Shown here: piece by piece, positions 10,561-22,194 of the stretch
How the letters are laid out: each line of letters opens with the position of its first letter
Numbering within the stretch: position 1 is the stretch's first letter
Origin: Branchiostoma belcheri
Lineage: Eukaryota; Chordata; Leptocardii; Amphioxiformes; Branchiostomatidae
DNA: 64,000 nucleotides
Direction of reading: 5' to 3'
Assembly (NCBI RefSeq): GCF_001625305.1
Contig: NW_017803910.1
Span: 1,928,484 to 1,992,483, forward strand
Translations under genes and position numbers: made by a program
Notes under the pieces: generated by a model
Database searches by the model: none
What the model was told of the DNA's origin: nothing
Seen by the model: only the letters and a program-made list of their open reading frames with translations

Positions 10561-12797
10561 ATGGAAAATGTCGTCGTTTTAAAACTTCTCGTCTTGTTCC
10601 TCGTCTTCCCACTCACGTTAGTTGCGTCTTGTTTGCCCGTCTGTTTAGCGCGGCGATCCTTGCGGAGGAAAGGCGAACTGCAACACCGCAAACCAAGCAG
10701 AGTTCTGAGCCTCCTGAACTGTCTTGCAGGTGGGGTTTTCTTGGGAACCTGTCTGCTAGACCTGGTGCCGAGTGTAGAGGAACAGCTACAAACAGTTGTC
10801 TCAAGTACGTGTTCCAAGATTAATTACCTTACAAACTGTTCATTTTGTTACTAGTAATTGACAATGACAATGATGTTTATTGCATATTCATGCCCTTCCG
10901 GGCTAAATGCACTGGATGATATAACATATTGGATGATACTACATGTAGTTACTAGTAAATAGGGAATTGTATAAGACGAAAAACAACACAAACAGCTACT
11001 GTATACTACAATTGCTAAATACCCTTTTTGGCGACGCCTTATGAGCGGATGTATTTCTGAAACATCGTCCTTTATCCTTTAACAGTAAATGACCATTTAT
11101 ATTCATTCTTAATCGAACCAAATCATGCCTTCATTCCTAATTTGTAACATTCTCTGGCGCATCGTTGCCGAATCCAGTCGGGACATTCGCGAAGCTCCAT
11201 GGATGACTTTTTTCAAACATGAGTGTTGACATATATGATAAGGTCATGAGATTATGCAAATTCCATATTTTTCTGTTGCAGGTTTTGTGAAGTTTCCTGG
11301 CTTCCCACTAGCACAGTTTGTAATCGGTGCAGGACTACTTCTTATTCTATCCGTGGAACAGTTTACCGCAAAGTACAATGACGGTCAACCCACAACAACA
11401 GACAGACCCCCCGATGACACAACAGAGCAAGACCTAGAGATGGACATCTTTTCTCACGAAGTCGAACACTGGGGACTCCTTGGCGATGAAAATAGATCCC
11501 ATAAAACGACCAACCTAAGGTCGTGGACTCTTGCTATCGCCATTTCCATGCACTCCATATTCGAGGGCTTGGCAGTGGGATTGCAGCAGAACGTAACGGA
11601 CGTTTTGGAGCTTGTGGCGGCGGTGGCCCTCCATAAGTGTGTTCTAGCGTTCGGGCTAGGATTGACCTTAGTACAGAGTAACCTTGGGAAGAAGTCTGTG
11701 GCAGGTCTATGCTTGACGTTTGCAGTAACCGCTCCTATAGGCAAGTGATCTTGTACGTTTGAATGCAATCACATAGCTAGTATGACATTTATTATGTTTA
11801 CCATCGCAAAAGGAAAACATTGTTTTTGCTTAGTTTCTTCTTCCATTCCAAACGCATAAGGTCAGTGACCTGGACCAGACGGTAACTAGTGTTGTAGCAG
11901 ACACCTTGTTGTGTTGGGTTATAATTACATGATGTAGCAATATGAACGGGTCACCACATATACATCAATGTGTTTGAGTAATAATAAACATAGTAGTACT
12001 TTATAAGGCTAGACCATGTAAAGGTAAACACTATGCATTTACTTTGCAAATGTTACATTTCTAGTGTAATGCATTTTTTGTTCTAATGGAGATCCTAATG
12101 AAACAAACAAACATACATTGGTTCACGCCCCAGGTATCGGGATCGGGACGTTGGTTGAGCACGGCGCCCAAACTTCACACAGTTCTGTGGTGAGCGGGGT
12201 CCTACAGGGGCTGGCCACAGGGACACTTCTCTACGTCACGTTCTTAGAGATCCTGGCACGGGAACTGCACGGGAGGAACGACAGGCGAGTCAGCTGAAGA
12301 ATACATCTCCTTAAGTCTCCAAGAAGGTCCTATGATTGATGCCAAGAGAGGCAAGACACTATCCATTGGCCATAGGAATGTCTATCATGTCAGCCGCTCC
12401 TGTGCAAAGGATTTAACTGTTTTGCCACGGTAGTATCATGACCATGTAACGTTACCATTCAATTTTGATAAAAAAAAATTATCCGACTCATAAATTGCAA
12501 AAGAACCATCCTCAAAAGCCAACAGCGTAGTACAATTATTCCCTACGTCCATTCGGATTTCCATTCCCTCGACCTTCCTTGCTTCCCTCCTCCTCTCTCT
12601 CTCTATACTACGTCAATCCCCATGCCTGTGTCTTATTTATGCGCCGTACGTTATATAAAATCAGTATTTCTTTTTTTTTCTTCAGAATTCTAAAAGTCTT
12701 CTTGGTGACTACCGGCTACGCTATCGTCTGTGGACTGATGCTTCTTGACCCGGAAGCGAAAGAGCCATTAGAACGTTGCGATGAGGGATCTCTCTGA
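10561..12797 (+). CDS. ZIP-family zinc transporter, SLC39A1/2/3-like
   Basis: Exons 10561-10804, 11282-11740, 12134-12284 and 12686-12797 give 321 aa, close to the usual 310-325 of plasma-membrane ZIP1-3. The start gives an immediate first TM segment (VVVLKLLVLFLVFPLTLVAS). GGVFLGTCLLDLVP forms TM2. Residues about 172-181 read HSIFEGLAVG, the ZIP TM4 signature with the metal-binding His and Glu, and HKCVLAFGLG (about 199) is TM5. The intracellular loop has SHEVEHW as a modest His cluster. TM6-7 carry PIGIGIGTLVEHG and GTLLYVTFLEIL. The family moves Zn2+ into the cytosol. Two introns must use GC donors (11741 and 12285), because only those junctions keep the family sequence in frame. Assignment to one of ZIP1, 2 or 3 is not possible by eye. 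Confidence 0.9.
10870..10960 (-). repeat. LINE 3'-end scrap in zinc transporter intron 1
   Basis: TTTATTGCATATTCATGCCC and GGGCTAAATGCA recur at 57080-57120 (TATATTGCACATTCCTGCTC, GGGCTAAATGCA). Both look like 3' ends of a non-LTR element read on the minus strand. Confidence 0.3.
11810..12066 (+). repeat. Dispersed ~250-bp repeat, copy 4 (full length)
   Basis: Long copy of the element at 3005-3252, in intron 2 of the zinc transporter. Ends with TTTGCAAATGTTACATTTCT. Confidence 0.5.
12317..12430. mobile_element. Diverged CTCCAAGCAGAT-family MITE remnant
   Basis: TCTCCAAGAAGGTCCTATG at the left, then GACACTATCCATTGGCCATA as in sister copies. No clean right end. Begins about 32 bp inside intron 3 of the zinc transporter. 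Confidence 0.35.
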
Positions 12798-12958
12798 CAG
12801 TAGACAATATATTTCCGGTTACACGTTAACCCTATAACCGATATAGTACATTCGTACATGCTACTTTTGATGATACTGGCTACAATTCGAAGCGTATTGC
12901 TGCTATCGGCATTCAATATTTTTTTTGCTGCTGTTGTACAACAATATCATATTGCCAG

Positions 12959-12990
12959 AATAAAAGTACATGTATTGGGACTTAAATAAA
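12959..12990 (+). promoter_or_regulatory. Polyadenylation signals of the zinc transporter
   Basis: AATAAA at 12959-12964 and again at 12985-12990, 160-190 bp after the stop codon. Confidence 0.55.
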
Positions 12991-13074
12991 AATGTACACA
13001 TGTATGATCAACATACGAGTAACATAGATCACCTACACACTTTAAAATAAAAATCACGCTTACCCTAAAAAAAA

Positions 13075-13245
13075 TTAAGGACCATAGCCAATAGATTAAC
13101 TATCACCAATAATATCGAAGCTGCTCAGAAAAGAGCAGTTAGATTTGCTTCCAACACCCACAAAAGCCCCAAGTCAACATAGTGTCACCAAGCTAGTATC
13201 AGATTGGGGATGGGACACAGCCAAAGGTAGAAAAAAAGCTAATTG
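13075..13245 (+). mobile_element. Decayed LINE reverse-transcriptase C-terminal fragment
   Basis: One frame reads IEAAQKRAVRFASNTHKSPK and another continues SVTKLVSDWGWDTAKGRKK. This matches the conserved post-RT region of CR1/L2-type LINEs (Q-RA-RF ... L-W-T---R). A frameshift and stop separate the halves, so it is an old relic. Confidence 0.6.
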
Positions 13246-13301
13246 ATTAGTCATACCATGGTCATACTACATAAAGTGTATTTGTGCATCTCATATGTCA
13301 T

Positions 13302-14435
13302 CACCTTCACCTTCACCTTGTCCCTTCCTCTTCTGGAGGGTCGGGGACTGTGGTAGCATTCAGCACAAGCTTCCTCCATCCATCTCTGTCCTTGGCCATC
13401 TGTGTGCAGTCAGCCAGGGACCTGCCTGTCCAATCTCTGATGTCGTCTACCCATCTCCTTCGCGGCCTCCCTCTGCTCCTGCTACCACAGATCCGTCCTT
13501 GCAGGATGTGAGTTGAGATGTTCTGTGCTCTCGACACATGACCGAAGTACTGTAGTTTCCTCCTTCTAATCATGTGTAGGAGTGATCTTCCGATCCCTAA
13601 CTCTTCCAGGACTGAGGCGTTTGTACGATGTTCTGTCCAGCTAACTCTGAGCAGTTTTCTGTAACACTTCATCTCGAAGGCCTCGATCTTCTGTGTGTCT
13701 TTCGCATGGAGTGTCCATGCTTCGCAGCCGTAAGTCACCACGGGCCACACCAGCGCTCTCAACACCCTCATCTTGGTGGACATCTTTAGGACTCTGTCCT
13801 TCCAGATGACGTCCAGGGAGCTAAGGGCTGTCCTCGCGGCTCCCAGGCGCGCACTGACCTCCCGGCTGCTTCCAGCTGTTTCGTCAATGATGGCACCCAG
13901 GTACTTGAAAGTTGACACCTGCTCCAGCTGGACCCCCTGACAGAAGATACTCAGTACTGTGGGTTGCTTAGTTGCTGCCATGACCTTGGTCTTCTTGGTG
14001 CTGATCTCCAGCCTGTACTGTAGAGACACAGTGTTGACTAGGTCCAGCAGCTCCTGAAGTCTCTCAGGTGATGTTGCAATCAGGGCGATGTCATCAGCAA
14101 ACCGTAGATTGTTGACAGACCTCCCACTGATGTTCACACCAATCCATGAGAGTTCACCAGCAGACTCTCTCATCACTGCTTCCGAGTAGAAGTTGAAGCA
14201 GATCGGTGAGACCAGACAACCCTGACGCACTCCTTTCGTGACTTGGAACCAGTCAGTTAACTCATCCTCCACTCTGACCGCTGCCTGTTGTCGTCTGTAC
14301 AACTGCTGTAGCGAGTTGACTAGGTACCTGGACACACCCAAATCCTTCAAGATCTTCCACAGGGTTCTGTGCCTTACAGAATCGAAAGCCTTTTTATAGT
14401 CAATATAAAAAGGCATATGTCTGACTATAAAAAGG
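13302..14435 (-). mobile_element. 5'-truncated RTE-like LINE with intact target duplication
   Basis: One open frame of 367 codons (14416-13313) contains reverse-transcriptase blocks: DYKKAFDSVRH, KGVRQGCLVSP, FADDIALIA and FKYLGAIID. The C-terminal region has GRPRRRWVDDIRDW. The 3' end runs straight into a (GGTGAA)n tail, as in RTE elements. CATATGTCAT flanks it at 13292-13301 and 14436-14445, a 10-bp target duplication. The 5' end carries a small inverted duplication of GCCTTTTTATAGTC, as twin priming leaves. The start of the protein (endonuclease and early RT) is missing. An open frame plus an exact duplication suggests a young insertion. The clade call is from motif style only. Confidence 0.75.
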
Positions 14436-14680
14436 CATATGTCATAATACAGCCATTAAACAGAAAGTTAGACAGGGCCTCCTGCTACAAATACTCATAC
14501 TTTCGAAGAACAGTTAAATTTGGATCTTATCAAAGAAATTTTATGTAACGATTACGGATGTGGTAAAGAAACCCAGCCTTTTGTTTTTGTTGTCAAATCG
14601 TCATATAAAACTTAGTAAAGCTTGTTGCCAAAGAAACACGGACAACCACCTGCCACGCTCCCAGCATCCCCCGCGCGCGG

Positions 14681-14694
14681 TGACCTCGAGGTCA
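14681..14694. promoter_or_regulatory. Palindromic nuclear-receptor-like site before KLHL18
   Basis: TGACCTCGAGGTCA, two half-sites everted with a 2-bp spacer, 8 bp upstream of the start codon. Function is inference. Confidence 0.3.
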
Positions 14695-14701
14695 AACCAA
14701 C

Positions 14702-17700
14702 ATGGCGGACATGGCTGACGACGCCGTGCTGTTCCAAGCGTCAGACTTCTCTTCTCAGGGTTATTCTCTCATGCAGGACATCAGACGACAGGGCAAACTA
14801 TGCGACGTAACCTTAAAGGTCTGTTGGTCTGCGTGGAACGGGGTTTAGACGTGTATTTAGACGATAGTAGGCGCTTTTATAGATGGGCGGGGCGGGGTGG
14901 GGTGGCTCAGGTCTTTTGCCAACCTTTGGTTTGTTTACAGAAAGATACACTGCTATTCTCCAAGCAGCTATTGGCATGGAAGATCGTAACGTTTTCTGAC
15001 AGGGGTATTGTTTAAAAGATATGCTCCTCCCGTGTACTTTCTGCAGATTTTGGTGCTATGAGGGCCTGCTAGAATAACGGAACGATCTTTCCCCAAAACA
15101 TCTGCTTGGAGATGTATTATGTCAGACGAGTCTTTTTGTACAGGTTCGAATTCGTCACATGAATCTCTAAGCATATTGAGAGTCGTTCTGTATTGTACTG
15201 GTTTTGTAGATTTTTTTCTCAATACCATATCTGAATCTAACTTCATCTACATATCACAGGACGTGTAGTATTGCTAAGGCAGACAAAGAATGTAACTAAT
15301 TACATACCACCGTTGTCAGGGGGCAAAGTATAAAGTGGATCCATTCCTCAAGCTAGCCAACATCTATCACACCGCAGTCATCCCTCAGTAAGACATCTGG
15401 CACTACATAGTTCCTGTGTAGAACTGACAGCCTGTTGCTACTGGTTTTGCACTTTTGAGTTGATTTGTTTATCTCATAGCATTTGCATTTGCTTGCAGGT
15501 TGGTGACCACAAGTTCACAGCACATCGTATTGTCCTGGCTGCCACCATCCCATACTTTCATGCCATGTTTACACACGATATGGTGGAGTGTAAACAAGAC
15601 GAGATCAGCATTCAAGGGATTGAACCCAGGTAAAGTCACACTGTTAGTGTTACCAAACCTGTGGCTCAAAAAAAACACCTGCATATGAAGTATGTTACTC
15701 CATGCAAAATGGAGCTGAGCACATGTCAACCTGCACTGGTCCATGTACTGGGTATATACAGGTTAGTGCAGGTAAATTGGAGCTGGGCACATATTTTCGT
15801 TGTCTACCTGCACCAAATCCACACTGGTCCATGTATCAGGTTTATATACAAATGTAGGTGTATTTGTATTTTTATTTGCTGCTTTGACAGTTACCATCTA
15901 TGCTTCAATGTATGAAGAATAAAAGACATATTGGTAATGGTTCTTAGTGTGATCCATACTTCTCAAAATCTGAGTGCTGCAAGTAAAATTTCTCTGGTTC
16001 AGGTAATGTTACCTGCACTAGTGCACCTATACCCCCCAAGAAACTATTTCAAGCCCTGTGTAGGTTTTTGAAATGGCACATTGAAGCTACGTAAAAGCTG
16101 TAGATATTAACTCCACCTTTCCTGCAGTGCCTTGGAAGCGATGGTCAACTATGCGTACTGCGGCCAGGTACAGATGGACGTCACCAACGTCCAGTCTCTT
16201 CTGGTGGCCGCCAGCTTCCTGCAGCTGCACCCGGTCAAGGAGGCCTGCTGCAGTTTCCTGGAAGACAGGTAGGGGGCATGCCCGTAGCCAGGATTTTGAA
16301 TGGGGGGGGGGGGTCTTCCCATTGCTTGAGGGGACCTCGAGCGCCGAAGGGGCGAGATTCCTAGGGCCCGGAAAATATTGAAAAATGAACCTTCTAAAAT
16401 GGCATTTCGTGCGTTTTTGAGAGGATTTCAAAGAAAAATCAGAGATAAATTTTTGTTCAATGACAAAGTCAGCAGTTTTTCTACGATTCCAGTCTATCTT
16501 TTCAAGAAAAATCTTGGACCTTTACATAAAAAGTGGACCAAAAAGTGGACCTTTGAGCCTTGTGGGGGGTTCTTCCGAACCCCCCCTGGCTACGGGCATG
16601 GGGGGTGTTTGTGTCACTGTCAAAACGTTAGGCCACTTCATTGTCATTCACCCCTCCTCATCAGTTCTTGTTGCAATCATGCAAATCATAAGCTAATTGA
16701 CATAGTTTAGGAGGAAAGTTTACAAATACACATTAGGATAGATATGATAGGACTCTTAAATATATGACATATGTAACAAGATAGGATTATCAGTGATAAG
16801 AAAGCATAATTCCATAATGGTAATTTTTTTTAAATTTCATTCTTGCAGAATTTGGACGTTAAAGTAAGTTGAAAAGTTGCCTGAAATAATCAATGTTGGT
16901 AGTGAAAGAGGGTATCAAATACACCACAAACACCATGATTAGTTCAGGGAAGTTTGTGTTCTATGGACTCTTGTTTCTCTATTCATCCATCAGGCTGCAT
17001 CCTAACAACTGCTTGGGAGTGAAGAGGTTCTCGGAGACCTACATGTGCCACAACCTCGCCGAGGCAGCCAACAAGTACATCCAACAGAACTTCATCCAGG
17101 TGTACAAGTCTGAAGAGTTCCTCTCACTTCCCAAGGCAGAAGTGCTGCAGTTACTGGCCAGGGACGAGCTTAATGTCAAACACGAGGAAGAGGTGTGTAA
17201 CCTGCATCAAACCAATTTCCAGTTTTTTTACCTTTTATAAAAACAAAAGGAAAAGGACAAGAAGTACACTCTTCTGGTGTTTAAGAACATTGAATATTGC
17301 AAATCATTCTTCCAGTTCTTGATTTCTGCTGCCAGTTAATTCAACTAAATGCCGCCAATGCCGTGACAGTAAGCATTACAGCCGTTTTAGAAACTGGCAC
17401 CACGTCTTGTTAAAAAAAAAAAACCTTTTCGTGAGAAGCAGACAAAAGCAAACATCAATAACTTGCAGTTACTTGTAGTCACAATAAATACATGTATCTA
17501 TTATCAGCTGAATGTTATTTACGAGTAATAGCACCAGGTTCTGTATTCTGCGCTGTAAAACACAACTGAAACTAGAAAACCTGTTTTCCATAGGTGTATG
17601 AAGCAGCCATCCAGTGGATAAGACACGATGAGGAAAGGAGAAAAGAAGACCTGGTGGACCTGATGTCCAAGGTTCGCCTCCCTCTGCTCAAGCCACAGTT

Positions 17701-20700
17701 TATCATCGAACGTGTCATGACGGACGAGCTGGTACGCAGTTCACACCAGTGCAGGTAGGATGTTGTATAGATACAGAGGTTAGAAAATCTGGGCCTAATA
17801 GATTGTCACAGCATGTTGTCAGAACATACTGCACCTACACAAAACCTGTAATGCATCGTGCATAGCTCCTTTGGCAGAATGTCTTCATGTAGTTAAGATT
17901 TTTAGGATCACATCATTCTATTGTTTTCAAATGATGTGTCAGAAAAGATACAGCAGTAACTCTGCTACAAAGTATCCAGCAGAAACCATGGAAAATTCAG
18001 GTTTCAATACAGGTGTAGTACATTCTACTTAAGACACTGCTTATAGATGCAGTCCTTTATTGAATCTGGATTAGTCAGTCAACACAGTACCTGACAAATA
18101 GTACTATTAAATTTTCATTTGTATCGGATTCCGTATTGTATTGTATTTTATTTTTTACTGGTATATACGTTACTGTACCTTAAGCTTCTAGTTTTATTTT
18201 TCATTTATATGTAACAGCAGGTATAATGCTAAATGGAAGGACATTTTTTGCATCTCCTTAAATTCTGCAGGGATCTTGTAGATGAAGCGAAGGATTACTA
18301 CCTCATGCCGCAGCGCCGGTCGCAGCTGAGCAGCAGACTTCGCCCCCGCTGCTGTACCGACATTCCCGGCAGGATCTACGCTGTGGGGGGACTCACACAA
18401 GCAGGTGCGGCTATAAGCACGTCGGCAGAACATACTGCGCCTGCGCAGAACCCTGGATTTTCACGTTTTTCGTTGTTTTTTTGGTTCACGTTGCATAAGA
18501 ATTTTCACTGTTGCAGAGGATATCTTTTCTGACAACATTTGGAAGCTACTGTCGAAATGCTAACCTTATATGAGCGAATACGAACTTATGTGAGACATTC
18601 TGCCGAAGTGCTATGTACAATACATTACGGGTTTCGCGCAGGTGTAGTACGTTCTGCCGACGTGCTGCGGCTATAGGACTGTAAGGTTTGAACCACTCAC
18701 ACCAGAGCGGGGAAGGATCCTTACTCTTTTTGATTAGAATAATGGGTTTTTCAACTTACTCATTACTCAACCGAGCATGTGCACCACCATACATCCTCAA
18801 TATCAATTTTTGTCTTTGGGACTGTAAGGTTCACAAAGTAGTATGGGTAAGGTGGTGAAGCCTGCCATCTATCTGTTTGCTTTCTTCCCTCCACTATGTG
18901 ATACTCCAGGAGGTAACCATTTGCAGAGAGGGCAATGGACAGGATGTGAAGCTGTGGCCCACGGAACCTGTAAATACATGTACTGTACTTGTACATCAGG
19001 ACCAGTGGACGAGTAGCTCTTTATCAGTGAGCTAAAATTAAATCGAGTTACTGAAGACTTTCCCTTTTCCAGGAGAATCCCTGAGCACCGTGGAGGTGTT
19101 TGACCCGATCCTCCAGCAGTGGGACCTGGCTCCACCAATGGCGTCGCTGCGCAGCAGGGTGGGCGTGGCCGTGTTGGCGGGGAAGCTGTACGCTATCGGA
19201 GGTTACGACGGAGAGGCGCGGCTCAGTACCGTGGAGGAATTTGACGCAGCGACGGGGAAGTGGAGCTTAACAACAGGCATGAACAGCAAGAGAAGGTTTG
19301 TTTGTAACACTAATGGAGATCCTAATAAAACACACTATTCTTCCCGGAGTCTGCAAGAGTTATGATGTAAAACATGTGTGGCTAATATGATATGGGGATT
19401 TGCCAGGTATCAAACATGATGCATTTGTATGAATATTTTAACAAACAGTTAAATAAATGAAAAACTATTGTATATGTTAATATTCTTTCACAAGGTAAGT
19501 ATCCTGGTTCTAAAGCAGTTACAGGAACAATTACAGTTATGTACAAGAGTGTGGTATCTTACTACAACTACAATGGTACACTTTTCTCGCTTTCTTGAAA
19601 GTTTTCTCTCTAACAATGGATGCAACTTTCCTTCCCACAGTGCTTTAGGAGCAGCGTCTTTGGTGGGAAAACTGTTTGTGTGTGGAGGGTATGATGGGAT
19701 ATCTTCTCTCAGCAGTGTGGAGTGTTACGACCCTGATACCAGAAAGTAAGTCTACTCTTCAGCAACAGTCAACCCATACGTTAACGTAACGTGCTCAACT
19801 CAGAACCAAGAGGTCCTGGGTTTGAGTCCTGACATGCCACTGATCTTGCACCCTTAGGAAAGGCACTTAACGCGACTTTACTCACTGAACTCAGTGAAAA
19901 TGAGTATTGTCCTGTCCTGTATTTGTTTCTATGTGTGGGACACAACACTGGCAACAGCTGCCCGTGTCCCATGTGTATAGTAATGTTACAATTTCAAATC
20001 AAACCAGCACATGAGCAGAATGTACTGCACTTGTACAGAACCCGTAATGTATTGTGCATAGCACTTTGGCAGAAGGATAACATCCTGACTATAGTTTTCA
20101 AAGGTTGTACCAGAAATGATACTATCTGTAATAGGCAAAATTCTGATGCAACATTGTGCCAATAAATTCACAAAAATACTTCCTAGAGGTGAAAAATTTC
20201 TTGTCAATTTTGTGTACTGTCTCTTGTTAAACAAGTAATGGTGAAAGAACTTTGCTGTTTAATTTGATTTCTTGTTGACTTTGTGTTTTGTTCTCTCCCT
20301 GCAGGTGGAACCTAGTGACCCAGATGATCAGGTCTCGTAGTGCTGCAGGAATCGCTGCCTTCGAGGGTCAGCTCTACGCTTTAGGGGGTCACGACGGGCT
20401 ACAGATATTCCACTCTGTAAGTACAATGGCTGTGTAACACACCGAGAAGTTGTGCTGTATGTGCTTTTACCTTAGCTTAGCGGCTAATTCACGAGAAAGG
20501 GAGATTACTTCCAAACATTTTGAAATCATTTTTCCAGCTCTTTTACATGTGATAGGTGTTGACTAGTTCTGCAGTTTATTTTCTGTTATGGAGGTCGCTC
20601 TAAATGTCCGAAAGTAATCTCCGTAGTTAATCCAGTAGCAGAGTTTGAATTGTCTTTGAATAAATCGTTGGTTGTTTGTTGTCCAGGTTGAGGTGTACAA

Positions 20701-21445
20701 CCCCCACACCTACCGGTGGAGCCTGATCTCACCTATGCTGACCAAACGCTGCCGGCTGGGCGTGGCAGGACTGGACGGGAAACTGTACGCCTGCGGGGGA
20801 TACGACGGATCAGGTATGAGGTCAAAATTTTCCCTACGGCAATTCTGCACACACTGCAATACTGTTCTAGCCAGCATCTGTCATTACATCATTTGATGGA
20901 ATTTTGCCCGCTCATGATGGACAAGTTTTGCCCAATCCGTTATCTTTTACAAATATTGGTGTGTAAAGACATGGAAAGAGATGTCATTAAACTAAGCTTA
21001 CTTTACCAGCAAAATTGCCCCTCCAAATGCAGGAAATAGCATTCCAGAGGCTCAAAATTTCAATGATGAAGAAATTATCCTGATCCATTGAATGGTGAAG
21101 TTCTTTTATATTCACAACCATTCTATCATTTACCAACCTGATGAAATGATTTACTGATATCCTGATCCGTATTTCCCTGTAGGTTTTCTGGATTCAGTAG
21201 AGATGTACGATCCAGCCACCAACCTCTGGACGTTTGTCGCGCCCATGAACAACCGGCGCAGTCGTGTGGCCGTGGTCTCCACCTGCGGCCGTCTGTACGC
21301 GATCGGTGGCTACGACGGGAAAACAAACCTGAACACGGTGGAGGTGTACACTCCGGACACAAACACGTGGACTTATGTGGCGCCGATGTGTGCACATGAG
21401 GGAGGGGTGGGGGTAGGAGTCGTGCCTTGGCTTACATCATCGTAG
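14702..21445 (+). CDS. KLHL18: Kelch-like protein 18 (BTB-BACK-Kelch, Cul3 adaptor)
   Basis: Eleven exons: 14702-14818, 15499-15629, 16128-16268, 16994-17192, 17594-17754, 18271-18404, 19073-19295, 19641-19745, 20305-20416, 20687-20813, 21183-21445. Every phase matches, giving 570 aa (human KLHL18 is 574). BTB spans about 30-135 ([27 protein letters not shown]), BACK about 140-240 ([20 protein letters not shown]-like). Six Kelch blades follow from about 285, each with GG and a W, for example YAIGGYDG. The order and sequence match KLHL18 ([41 protein letters not shown] at the end) better than other KLHLs from memory. KLHL18 recruits substrates such as Aurora-A to Cul3 ubiquitin ligase; conservation of that role is inference. 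MITEs occupy introns 1, 3, 5 and 6 and a SINE intron 8. Confidence 0.95.
14958..15111. mobile_element. CTCCAAGCAG-end MITE in KLHL18 intron 1
   Basis: Left CTCCAAGCAGCTATTGG, right AACATCTGCTTGGAG. The subterminal GGAAGATCGT is echoed by ACGATCTTTCC. The 154-bp interior is unrelated to sister copies, so only the ends are conserved. Confidence 0.65.
16277..16600. mobile_element. MITE with CATGCCCGTAGCCAGG ends
   Basis: Inverted termini CATGCCCGTAGCCAGG / CCTGGCTACGGGCATG, G-rich subterminal tracts and the interior AAAATGGCATTTCGTGCG. This resembles a class of nonautonomous elements common in marine invertebrates; superfamily not proven. Starts 8 bp after the KLHL18 exon 3 end. Confidence 0.7.
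17810..18041. mobile_element. GTCGGCAGAAC-family MITE, diverged copy
   Basis: Left AGCATGTTGTCAGAACATAC and right GTAGTACATTCTACTTAAGA are decayed versions of the termini at 18416-18666. Lies in KLHL18 intron 5. Confidence 0.5.
18416..18666. mobile_element. GTCGGCAGAAC-family MITE with 9-bp target duplication
   Basis: About 37-bp inverted termini starting AGCACGTCGGCAGAAC. The direct repeat GCGGCTATA flanks it at 18407-18415 and 18667-18675. The left duplication overlaps the KLHL18 exon 6 donor (exon end 18404, GTGCGG). The 9-bp duplication suggests a Mutator-like superfamily (inference). Confidence 0.7.
19782..19945 (+). mobile_element. tRNA-derived SINE, partial copy
   Basis: Box-B-like GGGTTTGAGTCC, then TGACATGCCACTGATCTTGC and AGGAAAGGCACTTAACGCG, as in the two full copies at 54360 and 54858. 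Lies in KLHL18 intron 8. Confidence 0.7.
19995..20115 (+). repeat. One end of a GTCGGCAGAAC-family MITE
   Basis: AGCAGAATGTACTGCACTTG then CAGAACCCGTAATGTATTGT matches the left part of the 17810 copy. No right terminus found. Confidence 0.4.
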
Positions 21446-21910
21446 GACATGTTGGCTCACAACGGTTACAACAAATTTCAGACTTCTGGAAAGTGTTTTG
21501 GATCCATCAGTACACTAGGCTAGAAATCTTCTTGAGACTTGTTACTAATTTAGAAACACCTAATTTAATATCAAAAGTGAACACTGGACGACTCCTTACG
21601 CTAGGCTAAACTGTTGAAAGTTGCATTGATATTGTGTCATTTATAGAGAGAAAAATCAGAGCCACAGAGGAATATCATGTATGAAACTGGTGTAGTATGA
21701 TTCAAGGATTATCATGATTATAAAAGCAGTGACCAAAGTAATCCATTGAACATTGTGTAATGTATATATTGTGATTATTTACCCTTTGTGGTGTGCACTT
21801 TGTTCTGTTGATTTATTTCAGTTCACTGTACACATGTAACTAAAATGTATATGTTGAGTCTTTAAAGCAGAGTCATTATGTGATCATATTGAAAGATGCT
21901 AGAATTTGCG

Positions 21911-21916
21911 AATAAA
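21911..21916 (+). promoter_or_regulatory. KLHL18: Polyadenylation signal of KLHL18
   Basis: AATAAA 466 bp after the stop codon; no earlier strong signal seen. Confidence 0.5.
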
Positions 21917-22194
21917 GTTGAAGGAACATTTTGAAAGGTCTAAGGCTTGACTAATGTGTTGGGGAAACCATAAAAATACAATAACTCTTGTGAAGGCAAC
22001 AACTGAATCTATATTTGTTTATTTCATTCACATCAGGAGCCAGGCAGCCAGGCCCTCTCCACACATACAGATGAAAGTAACATCAACGAAACAAAAACAA
22101 GGTACAAATAACTTGGCAATAAAGAGAAAAAGAAGCACAAAATGCACTTTACATATCATAACATGACTAGTCTGCAAAATACAAGTTGAAAAAG

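Noticed and set aside
16378-16710. 110-codon frame in KLHL18 intron 3
   Set aside because: Falls mostly inside the CATGCCCGTAGCC MITE.
21427-22166. Small frames after the KLHL18 stop
   Set aside because: 3' UTR and intergenic AT-rich sequence without splice signals or homology.
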